A stretch of DNA of 63,763 nucleotides, taken from contig LDAQ01000137.1 of the NCBI GenBank assembly GCA_001028025.1, positions 1 to 63,763 on the forward strand. The letters are read 5' to 3'. A model generated the notes under the pieces. It ran no database searches, was not told where the DNA came from, and saw only the letters and a program-made list of their open reading frames with translations. Of the stretch, positions 7,787 to 15,915 are shown one piece after another (position 1 is the stretch's first letter; the number at the start of each line of letters is the position of its first letter). This DNA comes from Faecalicatena fissicatena. GTDB taxonomy: Bacteria > Bacillota > Clostridia > Lachnospirales > Lachnospiraceae. The position numbers and the translations under genes are program-made.

Positions 7787-9136
7787 CTACACATCCCGGG
7801 TAAGCTTCCGTATCCAGTTTCCATAGTGTGATTCCAGAAAGGCCGGAATACATTTGAAGATCTGGTCTGCATTCAGACAGCATACAACCACTGCGGGAGA
7901 AGCTTTCACTACAAATGCCATAATAAAGGAAAGCGGAATTACAATCATCCAGATGCTGACCAGATCCATTTTTACAACAAACATCGCATTTCCACCGCCT
8001 CTGATTATGCCATTATTGGTTGGCATCTGATAGGACATCCCTACAATTACCACACTCAGAATGATCAGGAATGTATTCGCCATCTCCTTCGTGGAAGCGG
8101 ACAGGTCGTACAGATTCAGAATCGGAATGCGGATAAAGAATAAAATAATACCGGAAACAATCCCGATTCCCAGAAACAGTTTCTGAAGCCGGATGGAATA
8201 TTGTTTTACAACTTTGATATCCCCCATCCCGATCGTCTTTCCTATAATGATAGATGCAGTGGACGCCGCACCAACCGCCATGGATTTCACCATCATAAAG
8301 AGCGTCGATGCCACACTGTTCGCCGCGATCGCCGCCGCAGTCATATGTCCGAGAATCACGGTCTGAAGAGCCGTATTCAGCCCCCACAGCCCCTGCACCA
8401 CCAGCATGGGCGCTGTAATTTTGAAGTAATCCTTACAAAGCACCCTGTCAAAATGCAGGTAATCTTTTAGTCTCAGATTCAGCTTCTTTTCCTTTGTCAC
8501 TACAAAAATAATTAGAACCGTACACTCAATGATTCTGGCGATCAGAGTCCCGACTGCCGCGCCTCTGGCTCCCAATTCCGGTGCGCCGAAATGCCCGTAG
8601 ATCAGAACATAATTAATCCCGCAGTTCACGAAAAATGTTACCACCGAGAGACACATGGCGATCCGCACTACTTCCACACTTCTAAGCGCCGCCAGAAGCA
8701 GCTGGGTAACCGCAAAAAACAGATATGTGAACCTGATAATCTCCAGATATTTCACGCCCTCACCAATAATCGGCTTATCCGTAGTAAACATCCCCACAAC
8801 CTGATTCGGAAACACACTGACCAGAACAAAAAGCAGCACCGCAATGACAAGCGCCGCATGCATGGCAGATGCCGCAATCTTCTTCATCGGCTGCACCTGC
8901 TTCTTCCCCCAGTACTGGCTGCAGAAAATAACCAGCCCGTCCCCCAGCGCCATCAGCAGCTGCTGAAAAATAAACTGAATCTGATTCACCGCCGCAACCC
9001 CCGCCAGAGAAGTCTCACTGTAAGCCCCCAGCATCATATTATCCGCCAGATTCACACTCAAAGTAATAACATTCTGCAGCACCAGCGCACTGTATATCTT
9101 AAAAAAATTTATGTAAAATTCTCTGTCCTTAATCAT
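7787..9136 (-). CDS. MATE-family efflux transporter
   Basis: 449 residues with twelve predicted membrane segments in two similar halves, as in Na+- or H+-coupled MATE exporters of drugs and cationic metabolites. GDGLVIFCSQYWGKK in the first half and GMSYQMPTNNGIIRGGGNAMF near the end are typical. The ATG at 9136 has TGAGGTGAAGG upstream; the longer reading from 9169 would start at TTG. The gene converges on the kinase gene. It has a 100-200 base leader that can fold into a terminator-like hairpin. Confidence 0.9.
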   Translation of the reverse strand: MIKDREFYINFFKIYSALVLQNVITLSVNLADNMMLGAYSETSLAGVAAVNQIQFIFQQLLMALGDGLVIFCSQYWGKKQVQPMKKIAASAMHAALVIAVLLFVLVSVFPNQVVGMFTTDKPIIGEGVKYLEIIRFTYLFFAVTQLLLAALRSVEVVRIAMCLSVVTFFVNCGINYVLIYGHFGAPELGARGAAVGTLIARIIECTVLIIFVVTKEKKLNLRLKDYLHFDRVLCKDYFKITAPMLVVQGLWGLNTALQTVILGHMTAAAIAANSVASTLFMMVKSMAVGAASTASIIIGKTIGMGDIKVVKQYSIRLQKLFLGIGIVSGIILFFIRIPILNLYDLSASTKEMANTFLIILSVVIVGMSYQMPTNNGIIRGGGNAMFVVKMDLVSIWMIVIPLSFIMAFVVKASPAVVVCCLNADQIFKCIPAFLESHYGNWIRKLTRDV

Positions 9137-9232
9137 GCCCTTCACCTCATAAGCCCTCGTTATAACCAACGGTATTATTATACGCCTGAAGTGAATAATT
9201 TTCCATCACGATTTACCCAAAACAGGACAGCT

Positions 9233-9300
9233 AAAAACAGAGTTTTGCTTATGAAATACGCACCTGTGGTGATTACATCGCGGCCTCTGCCACTCACTCT
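9233..9300 (-). promoter_or_regulatory. structured leader of the MATE gene with terminator-like hairpin
   Basis: On the minus strand, AGAGT (9296-9300) pairs with ACTCT (9239-9243), followed by GTTTTT (9233-9238), closing a branched loop that contains GTGG/CCAC. A TTGGTT-N16-TATAAG promoter can be placed upstream near 9329-9356. It could be an attenuator; it does not match any riboswitch I know. Confidence 0.35.
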
Positions 9301-9358
9301 ACATTGCTCGTCTCACAGAAAGAGCTTTTTGCCTTATAGGCGACTTACCTGTAAAACC

Positions 9359-9398
9359 AAAAAGAACCGCACTCTTCTCACGGACTGCGATTCTTTTT
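9359..9398 (-). terminator. terminator of the dehydrogenase operon
   Basis: AGAATCGCA and TGCGGTTCT pair around a 14-base loop and are followed by TTTTT on the minus strand. It lies about 20 bases beyond the stop of the alcohol dehydrogenase and ends the transporter/UroD/dehydrogenase transcript. Confidence 0.8.
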
Positions 9399-9418
9399 CT
9401 ATCTTATGTTATTAATCA

Positions 9419-10441
9419 TTACTCAGAAATCCGAATCATAGCCTTGCCGCTTTTCCTTAATTCTGGATTCGTAAAAACTTCTGTAATGCGTTCTAACGGA
9501 ACAACCGTTGTAATTAGACTCTTAACATCCAGCATGCCGGAGGCCAGAATCTGTATTGCTCTTGAAAATGCATATGGGTTGATATAGGATGAGGTAATAT
9601 GCAGTTCCTTTTTGAAAATATCGTCCGGCTTAATTGTAATTTTTTTATCAGGACCGGTCAGTCCGAAAAGCATGACTGTTGCTCCCTTTCCAGCAAGGCG
9701 GACAGCGTCCTCCTGTGTATGAACATTTCCGACACATTCTATAACACAATCCACGTTTTGTGTATTATTTGAAAGAAAAGCATTCAGGTCTTCTTTGATC
9801 GGGTCAATCGCTGCATCTGCGCCCAGTTTTAATGCCAGTTCTCTCTTTTCTTTTACAGGTTCCGAGAGAATCACACTGGAGGCTCCGCTGTTTTTCGCCA
9901 GCTGCAGCATAATATTGCCAATAGGGCCTCCGCCAATAATCAGAACTGTGTCTCCCTGTTTGATATGGCATAAATCAATTCCGTGCAGACAGCAGGATAT
10001 TGGCTCTGCCATGGCTGCTGATATAAAGTCCAGATGATCAGGGACTCGGAACACATGGCTTGCTTTCATAACAATATATTCTGCAAAGCCACCATCTGCC
10101 GTGGTTCCAATTCCGATATTATTGACACAGAAATGCTCTTTCTGATTTCTGCAGTAATGGCATTTTCCACACATTACGTTTGGATCCGCACTGACACGAT
10201 CTCCTACGGATAAATTCTTAACCTGAGAACCAACTTCTGCAATTACACCGGAAAATTCGTGCCCTGGAATTAACGGCGGATGGACATCGGAACTCCCCCC
10301 ATCCCCATCGAAAATATGTATGTCTGTGCCGCAGACCCCACAATACCTGACTTCAATTAAAACTTCATCTTCTGTTATATTTTTGTCTGCAACCTCTTCC
10401 ACACGCAGATCATGTTTTCCATGATATACAGCTGCTTTCAT
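9419..10441 (-). CDS. zinc-dependent medium-chain (threonine/sorbitol-type) dehydrogenase
   Basis: 340 residues. The catalytic-zinc motif is CGVCGTDIHIFDGD near residue 35 with GHEFSG near 65; the structural-zinc Cys set CGKCHYCRNQKEHFC is near 90-105; the Rossmann motif is GGGPIGN near 170. The fold is that of sorbitol/threonine dehydrogenases, which oxidise polyols or secondary alcohols with NAD(P)+. It is the last gene of the block ANTAR regulator-kinase-sugar ABC transporter-UroD protein and probably oxidises the imported compound or a product of the UroD-family protein. The actual substrate is unknown. Confidence 0.9.
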   Translation of the reverse strand: MKAAVYHGKHDLRVEEVADKNITEDEVLIEVRYCGVCGTDIHIFDGDGGSSDVHPPLIPGHEFSGVIAEVGSQVKNLSVGDRVSADPNVMCGKCHYCRNQKEHFCVNNIGIGTTADGGFAEYIVMKASHVFRVPDHLDFISAAMAEPISCCLHGIDLCHIKQGDTVLIIGGGPIGNIMLQLAKNSGASSVILSEPVKEKRELALKLGADAAIDPIKEDLNAFLSNNTQNVDCVIECVGNVHTQEDAVRLAGKGATVMLFGLTGPDKKITIKPDDIFKKELHITSSYINPYAFSRAIQILASGMLDVKSLITTVVPLERITEVFTNPELRKSGKAMIRISE

Positions 10442-10531
10442 AATTACATCTCTCCTTTGTTTTCGATCTTGTTTTAAGTGCTTAAAACTCGAAAATGCAG
10501 AATATCTTTAATTTTCAAACATCCATTCAGC

Positions 10532-11851
10532 CTAGCTTCTTGCAAAAGCTTCTGAGCATTCCCTGACAATCTTTGTCATTGTTTCAAGTACTTCCGGCTG
10601 CCCTTCCAAAGTAAGAGGAGCTCCACACCAATATGCAGCGTTATTATCTTTCATGATTTCCATGCTTTTCATTGTTTCATTTCGAAATTTCTCTTCATTA
10701 AACATACCAATGGGTTCCGTCAGCGGCCGCCAGGCCATCACATGATCTTTTAATCGTTCTGCCGCAATCTGCAGATTGGAACAATATGGAACCGACACGA
10801 CTCGCAGATTTTTTGAAAAAGTATTCAATATATTATCATAATTGAAATCATTATTTTCGCAGCAGCCATAAGCCAGCATCCCAAATCTTTCCGCAATTGG
10901 TTTCTGATAATCCAGGCAGAATTCAGACCTCATGTCGCCGCTGACGTCTGTGAGTTCCTGTCCCTGGCAATAGCCCCACAAATCCTTAGCCATTACATTT
11001 TCCGGATCATAATCTTTTCCGGGCAGTTCATCCGTAACAGCTAGGCCATTTTCGCCTGTAGATGTGCCCTCTCCTCCAGATACAGCATTTACGCCGATAT
11101 ATGCACTATGATTTGGAATGAATAAGTGTTCCTTTTCCATTGTGTCAATATAGTCCTGGTATCCCTCCTGCATAAAAGCCAGTGTCTCATGAAGAAATTC
11201 CGGTTCTTCGTAAAAATCATAAAACAGCGATTCTAATCCTCTTAATTCCGCCAGGACATCTATGATACTCATGCCCCAGCCAAACACCTCTGAATCCGTA
11301 TGCGCACCAAATGGGCAGCCTTTATGTACCGGCAGAATGTCCCCCAAAATATCGCAGACCATTTCATATCCTTCATTAGTTTTTTTCCAATCCAGATATT
11401 CCAATTCTGGTTTACGCAGTTTTTTTATATCATCTGTTGATTCTAATACCGGGTGATATGCCTCTGCTTTACGTAACTCCTCTTTTGTAAAATCCGCAAA
11501 CGGCTTTTGACGGTTCTCAACCCAGTCCGTAAATTTGTATTCAATCGGAACATAAATATCAGGATAGATGATTGTATCACAATGAAAATGTTCCGCTCTG
11601 TAAATGCGCTTCACTATATCATACTCGATTTCACGCAGCAGAGGTTCTTTTGTCTTGAGCGTCTTTGACGGATGCAGAATTTCCGCCCATACATCGTTGA
11701 TCATAAAGGAATAAATCATAGTCCGGCGGCCTTTTAAACGATTCAGATCTTTCCAGTCCTGCTCCAGTTGTCTCCATTTTTCATTTAATGTAATATTTTG
11801 TAATTTTTTTGCAAGCTCACGTAAATAGTTTTTTTCTTCACTTGTTATCAT
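10532..11851 (-). CDS. uroporphyrinogen-decarboxylase-fold protein (methyltransferase-like)
   Basis: 439 residues. The overall pattern and the C-terminal features YGCCENNDFNYDNI and VSVPYCSNLQIAA match the UroD/MtaA superfamily branch often annotated as URO-D proteins in Firmicutes; true HemE is shorter and sits with haem genes. Members of this superfamily include cobalamin methyltransferases, but no corrinoid protein gene is nearby. The start at 11851 has GGAGGG seven bases upstream; longer readings would overlap the permease gene. Being between a sugar-type importer and a dehydrogenase, it probably acts on the imported compound. The reaction is unknown. Confidence 0.82.
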   Translation of the reverse strand: MITSEEKNYLRELAKKLQNITLNEKWRQLEQDWKDLNRLKGRRTMIYSFMINDVWAEILHPSKTLKTKEPLLREIEYDIVKRIYRAEHFHCDTIIYPDIYVPIEYKFTDWVENRQKPFADFTKEELRKAEAYHPVLESTDDIKKLRKPELEYLDWKKTNEGYEMVCDILGDILPVHKGCPFGAHTDSEVFGWGMSIIDVLAELRGLESLFYDFYEEPEFLHETLAFMQEGYQDYIDTMEKEHLFIPNHSAYIGVNAVSGGEGTSTGENGLAVTDELPGKDYDPENVMAKDLWGYCQGQELTDVSGDMRSEFCLDYQKPIAERFGMLAYGCCENNDFNYDNILNTFSKNLRVVSVPYCSNLQIAAERLKDHVMAWRPLTEPIGMFNEEKFRNETMKSMEIMKDNNAAYWCGAPLTLEGQPEVLETMTKIVRECSEAFARS

Positions 11852-11870
11852 TCCATGGCCCTCCATCCTC

Positions 11871-12854
11871 TTATTCGCTGTCATCCGCAACTTTTATAAT
11901 ACTGCTTCGCCGTTTGGATATACAGTCCATACCAACGGCAATTACAAGAACAATACCGTTGAATATATGCTGCCAGTAAGTGTTCATACCCATCAGAGTC
12001 AGTCCGTTATTGAGGACACCGATAATCAGGACACCGAAAATGACTGAAAACAGCCGTCCAGACCCTCCATTTACCGACACGCCCCCTAATACAACGGCTG
12101 TAATAACTTCAAACTCAAATCCCTTTCCCGTATTAGCGGTGCCTGACATCAGCCTGGATAGCATAAGCAAGCCTGCAATGCTTGCAAAGAAGGAGGATGC
12201 CACATAAGCCATTATCTGAACCTGTTCCACATTAGTCCCGGCCAGTCTGGTGGCTTCCGCATTACCGCCCACAGCATATAAATTACGTCCAAAGATTGTC
12301 ATATTTAATACGAATGCGCCCACTGCAAAGATCACAAACATGATGATTGTCGGTATCGGAATGATTCCTATATATCCCTGGCCCATAATCGCAAAATCCT
12401 TTGAAAAACCAAATATGGACTGTCCTCCGGATATTAAGTACGCCGCCCCGTTCACTACATTCATGCTGGCCATTGTTACTATAATTGGCGGTATATGTAC
12501 TTTTGCTATTAATACACCATTAATCAGGCCGATTATCAATGCCAGAATGATACTGACTAATACTGCAATAACCGCAGATGCTCCATATGACACCATAATT
12601 GCAGCACAGATTACATTTATTAACTGAACCGTTGAACCTATCGACAAATCAATGCCTCCGGTTAAAATTACAGACATCATCCCTACTGCCGCTATCCCTA
12701 TAAAAGAAATTTGCCTTGTAATATTCAAAATATTATTTGAGTTTGTGAATGTCGGGCAAATAATGGTAAAGATAATAAATAATGCAATAAATGCAAACAT
12801 TATAATGTTCTGCTTCGCCCATGCTGCTGTTACCTTTTTCTTCATTATAAACAT
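11871..12854 (-). CDS. RbsC-family ABC permease
   Basis: 327 residues with eight or more membrane segments and the typical family patterns GGIDLSIGS near residue 68, GKGFEFEVITAVVLGGVSVNGGSG near 245 and a C-terminal QHIFNGIVLVIAV. This is the single permease of a CUT2-type sugar importer, used as a homodimer with the double ATPase encoded just upstream. AAGGAG lies close to the ATG at 12854; the ATG three codons later is an equally possible start. The gap to the ATPase gene is 12 bases. Confidence 0.92.
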   Translation of the reverse strand: MFIMKKKVTAAWAKQNIIMFAFIALFIIFTIICPTFTNSNNILNITRQISFIGIAAVGMMSVILTGGIDLSIGSTVQLINVICAAIMVSYGASAVIAVLVSIILALIIGLINGVLIAKVHIPPIIVTMASMNVVNGAAYLISGGQSIFGFSKDFAIMGQGYIGIIPIPTIIMFVIFAVGAFVLNMTIFGRNLYAVGGNAEATRLAGTNVEQVQIMAYVASSFFASIAGLLMLSRLMSGTANTGKGFEFEVITAVVLGGVSVNGGSGRLFSVIFGVLIIGVLNNGLTLMGMNTYWQHIFNGIVLVIAVGMDCISKRRSSIIKVADDSE

Positions 12855-12866
12855 CTTCTCCTTTTC

Positions 12867-14360
12867 TTAGTTTAATCCTGAAGCCAGAGACAATACTGCT
12901 TCCTGACCAAACTCGTCTTTTTTCAGCTCGCCCGCTGCACACCCCTCAGAAAATACAATAATTCTTCCGGATTTCCCCAGCAGTTCCTCCATATCTGATG
13001 AAATCATAATTATGGATTTACCTGCTTCAACCAGTTCATTCATAATCGCATAAATCTCCTGTTTCGCACCTACATCAATCCCTCTGGTCGGCTCATCAAG
13101 AATAATAACATCTGGTTTTTTTGCCAGCCACTTAGCCAGCACTATCTTCTGCTGATTTCCGCCGGACAGATTGCCGGCCAACTGTTCGGCGGAAGGGGCC
13201 TTTATTCTCAATATACTTTTATATTCCGTAACCATCTTTTTAATTTTATCGTGGTTCAGTACTCCCAGTCTGGACAGGTCAGATAAGCTTGGAAACGCAA
13301 TATTTTCAGCTATACTCATGTGGAGCATCAGTCCTTGTTTCTTCCTGTCTTCCGGTACTAAAGCAATTCCAAGATCTACTGCATCCCGTGGATTACGCGG
13401 CATAATTTCCCGCCCGTGAAAGAAAATCCTGCCCCCGTACCTGCGGTTCGCCCCGCTGATAATCTGTACCGTTTCTGTTCTTCCCGCACCAATCAGACCG
13501 CCAAGCCCCAGTATTTCACCTTTATGTAATTGAAAACTTACATCTTTCACCCCAGGTCCTGATAAATGCTGTATTTCAAGCACCACTTCATCTGTTGGTT
13601 TTACCGCAGGATCAGAATAGCTTTCTGATAACTTGCGTCCAACCATTAGTGATATGAGTTCCTGTCGGTTCGTATCTTTCGTCTCAAGTGTTTCTATTAA
13701 TTCCCCGTCGCGAAGAACTGAAACACGGTCTGAGATCTCAAATATTTCGTCCAGACGATGGGATATATAGACCACTGTAACCCCTGCTTCTTTCAGACGT
13801 TTCACAATTTGAAAGAGCATTTCAACCTCCCTGCTGGTCAGCGATGCAGAAGGTTCATCCATGATAAGGATCTTGGTATTCTGAGAAAGTGCCTTTGCGA
13901 TTTCAGTCATCTGCTGATAGCCGGTTGTCAGCTCCCGAACCCGGATTCCGGTATCAATATCTATTCCAAGTTCGTCAAATATTCTCCTGCTTTCCGCCAC
14001 CATGGTCTTCATATCCACCAATCCACGTTTGCACTTCCTGTTTCCAAGAAATACATTCTCAGCAACAGAAAGATCGTTAACAAGGTTAAACTCCTGATAG
14101 ATTACCGCTATTCCCTTCTCCCGTGAAGTATCAGGTTTTAGATGACTGTATTCCTCTCCGTCAATTACGATTTTCCCTGATGTTGGTTCAATTGCACCGG
14201 TTGCCGTTTTTATGAGTGTGGATTTCCCAGCACCGTTCTCTCCGACCAATGCATGTACTTCGCCTCTTTTAAACGCAATACTTACATGATTTAATGCTAA
14301 AACACCCGGATAGCGCTTTACTATGCTTTGAAATTCCAGTACATTGCTGTTATTCACCAT
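12867..14360 (-). CDS. CUT2 sugar ABC transporter ATPase (RbsA-like, two cassettes)
   Basis: 497 residues with two ABC cassettes. The first has Walker A GENGAGKST near residue 39, VIYQEFNLVNDLSVAENVF, the degenerate signature TTGYQQM and Walker B ILIMDEPSASL. The second has a reduced Walker A (GLIGAGRTE), signature LSGGNQQK and VIILDEPTRGIDVG, the usual RbsA asymmetry. AGGAGG sits just before the ATG. It powers the permease at 11871-12854. The first cassette is the closest recognisable relative in this window of the dead ABC domain in the kinase at 15916-17778. Confidence 0.94.
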   Translation of the reverse strand: MVNNSNVLEFQSIVKRYPGVLALNHVSIAFKRGEVHALVGENGAGKSTLIKTATGAIEPTSGKIVIDGEEYSHLKPDTSREKGIAVIYQEFNLVNDLSVAENVFLGNRKCKRGLVDMKTMVAESRRIFDELGIDIDTGIRVRELTTGYQQMTEIAKALSQNTKILIMDEPSASLTSREVEMLFQIVKRLKEAGVTVVYISHRLDEIFEISDRVSVLRDGELIETLETKDTNRQELISLMVGRKLSESYSDPAVKPTDEVVLEIQHLSGPGVKDVSFQLHKGEILGLGGLIGAGRTETVQIISGANRRYGGRIFFHGREIMPRNPRDAVDLGIALVPEDRKKQGLMLHMSIAENIAFPSLSDLSRLGVLNHDKIKKMVTEYKSILRIKAPSAEQLAGNLSGGNQQKIVLAKWLAKKPDVIILDEPTRGIDVGAKQEIYAIMNELVEAGKSIIMISSDMEELLGKSGRIIVFSEGCAAGELKKDEFGQEAVLSLASGLN

Positions 14361-14459
14361 GTGCCTCCTTTATTATTGCACCCTTCCTTTTGCTTCGTAT
14401 ATGATTTAAGTCCGCCTGATGCCTTCATCAAGAGCACTATACTATATCAGCCGGAAAAG

Positions 14460-15497
14460 TTATTTCAGATTAGAGAGGTCTATTCGATCCTCATATCCCC
14501 ACTCTTCCACCTTGTCTTTCAGATTATCATATGTCACAAGGCATACCTCTTCATAGACATCTTTGTCAAAATCGTCTTCCGTCAGAGCGGTATAACAAAC
14601 CTTAAACGCCTGTTCACCAAGCTGCCATCCGCTGCCAAATGAGAGTTCCGCACGAATCGGATCTCCATCAGCCATCAGCTGCAATGCTTCAACAGTGCCA
14701 TCTACTGCAAAAATGCCAAATCCTTCATCCTTTCCTGCCGCTTTCACTGCCTGATTCGCTCCGATTCCACCGCCATCTCCGATAGACATAATGGCCTTCA
14801 TATCGGGATTTGCCTGTAGCCAGTTTTCAACATAAGTCATCGCCTCATCGGCAACACACGTAGAACATTCCTGCACTACTTTTGCCCCCGGACAAAGTTC
14901 AGTCAATGCATCAACCATTCCCTGTCCCCGAATCGTACATTCATTGTTCTCATAGTAAGTAATTAGCCCGACCTCTGCAACTCCATCGTAGTTTTCGTTA
15001 ATAAACTTTGCTGTCTCTTCCCCAATCATTTTTCCAGCTTCATAGTTATCCGCAATCATAGAAATCGTGTAGTTATTTAACTTAATGCCTTCTACCATAA
15101 TAACAATACCGGCATCCATTGCCTTTTTACAAACATCGTCTAAAGCATTTGGGTCGGCTGCACCAATCATGATTGCATCAACTTTGCGTTCAATAAAGCT
15201 CTCAATCTGTGCAACCTGTTTAGATGAATCATTGTCACATGATACTGCCTCAAAATTACACCCATATTCTTCTGCCGTTTTCTTTGCCTGATCAACCTTC
15301 TCTGCCCAAATCGGATTAGAGAGATCTCCAACCGTCCAGCAGATCGTATAACCGACCTTCTTGTCAGTATCCGCAGTACCTGCTTCTCCGTTTCCTGTTG
15401 TCTGTGTGCTCTCTTTCCCCGCAGGTGTCCCACATCCCGTTAATACACTAATTGTCATAACTGCGATAAGTCCCAATGTCATAAGTTTTCGTTTCAT
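14460..15497 (-). CDS. RbsB-like substrate-binding lipoprotein
   Basis: 345 residues. The signal peptide with lipobox VLTGC ends at residue 22, followed by an acidic/Gly/Thr linker. The mature part is a Peripla_BP_4 fold (VGYTICWTVGDLSNPIWAEKVDQAKK, then EAVSCDNDSSKQVAQIESFI and DAIMIGAADPNAL), typical of binding proteins for pentoses, polyols or autoinducer-2-like ligands. GGAGG precedes the ATG. It opens the importer operon, and its long leader carries a promoter, two hairpins and a terminator that form a candidate antitermination switch. Confidence 0.93.
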   Translation of the reverse strand: MKRKLMTLGLIAVMTISVLTGCGTPAGKESTQTTGNGEAGTADTDKKVGYTICWTVGDLSNPIWAEKVDQAKKTAEEYGCNFEAVSCDNDSSKQVAQIESFIERKVDAIMIGAADPNALDDVCKKAMDAGIVIMVEGIKLNNYTISMIADNYEAGKMIGEETAKFINENYDGVAEVGLITYYENNECTIRGQGMVDALTELCPGAKVVQECSTCVADEAMTYVENWLQANPDMKAIMSIGDGGGIGANQAVKAAGKDEGFGIFAVDGTVEALQLMADGDPIRAELSFGSGWQLGEQAFKVCYTALTEDDFDKDVYEEVCLVTYDNLKDKVEEWGYEDRIDLSNLK

Positions 15498-15675
15498 AGC
15501 TTCCTCCTTTTTTACTTAAAATTTTTATATTCAACGCGCGTATTGAATCCAGTTTCATTTTTGAACAAAGTGGAGGGGCCACTTTGCACGCTGCCTTGAT
15601 GCCGCCATTCGAATATATACCTGTCACGGCGGATGCATCGATAGCCGGGTTTTGGATAAAAGGATTTTCTTATAT

Positions 15676-15721
15676 CAAAAAAGCTGGTATCCGCATAAGT
15701 AACCTTACGCAAATACCAGCT
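15676..15721 (-). terminator. leader terminator before the binding-protein gene
   Basis: AGCTGGTAT (15713-15721) pairs with ATACCAGCT (15682-15690), with an inner GCGTAAG/CTTATGC stem, and is followed by TTTTTT on the minus strand. The gene begins only 180 bases further on, so the terminator must be bypassed for expression. The rest of the leader (15498-15675) holds two more inverted repeats, at 15529-15548 and 15569-15589. Confidence 0.88.
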
Positions 15722-15772
15722 ATCACAACTCGTATCATTTATCCATAGTTTCGTCCAGTCATTAGACGAAAC
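15712..15772 (-). promoter_or_regulatory. candidate ANTAR dual-hairpin antiterminator
   Basis: Read on the minus strand, hairpin P1 (15748-15772) has the perfect 8-bp stem GTTTCGTC/GACGAAAC. Hairpin P2 (15712-15736) has stem GATAC/GTATT and an inner AGT/GCT stem. With a closing U-G pair, both loops are seven bases with U-G-A at positions 3-5 (AAUGACU and UGUGAUA). P2 uses the first arm of the terminator at 15676-15721, so the two structures exclude each other. This is the layout of EutV-type ANTAR targets, with a seven-base rather than a six-base loop. Confidence 0.6.
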
Positions 15773-15789
15773 ATTATTTATTTACGTTT

Positions 15790-15817
15790 ATTTTACATCT
15801 TTTATCAATAATGTCAA
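15790..15817 (-). promoter_or_regulatory. promoter of the sugar-importer operon
   Basis: On the minus strand, TTGACA (15812-15817) and TAAAAT (15790-15795) are 16 bases apart. Transcription would begin near 15783, about ten bases before hairpin P1, so the leader would be about 285 bases long. Confidence 0.78.
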
Positions 15818-15915
15818 TACATACTTGAGATTAATTTCATTTTTAGTCACAATCAACAATATTTAAAAATAACTTTTGTTAAACCTGCCCATAACTTTAC
15901 CAGTATAATTGTGTA

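Noticed and set aside
9250..9300. Lysine-riboswitch-like start (GCAGAGGCCGCGA) in the MATE leader, minus strand
   Set aside because: The remaining conserved parts of the lysine aptamer are missing and the leader is too short; kept only as an unassigned structured leader.
10532..11851. Haem biosynthesis gene hemE
   Set aside because: Longer than HemE, no haem genes nearby, and embedded in a sugar-importer operon.
15512..15712. 66-codon minus-strand frame in the importer leader
   Set aside because: It overlaps the terminator stem, has no ribosome binding site and no protein-like composition.
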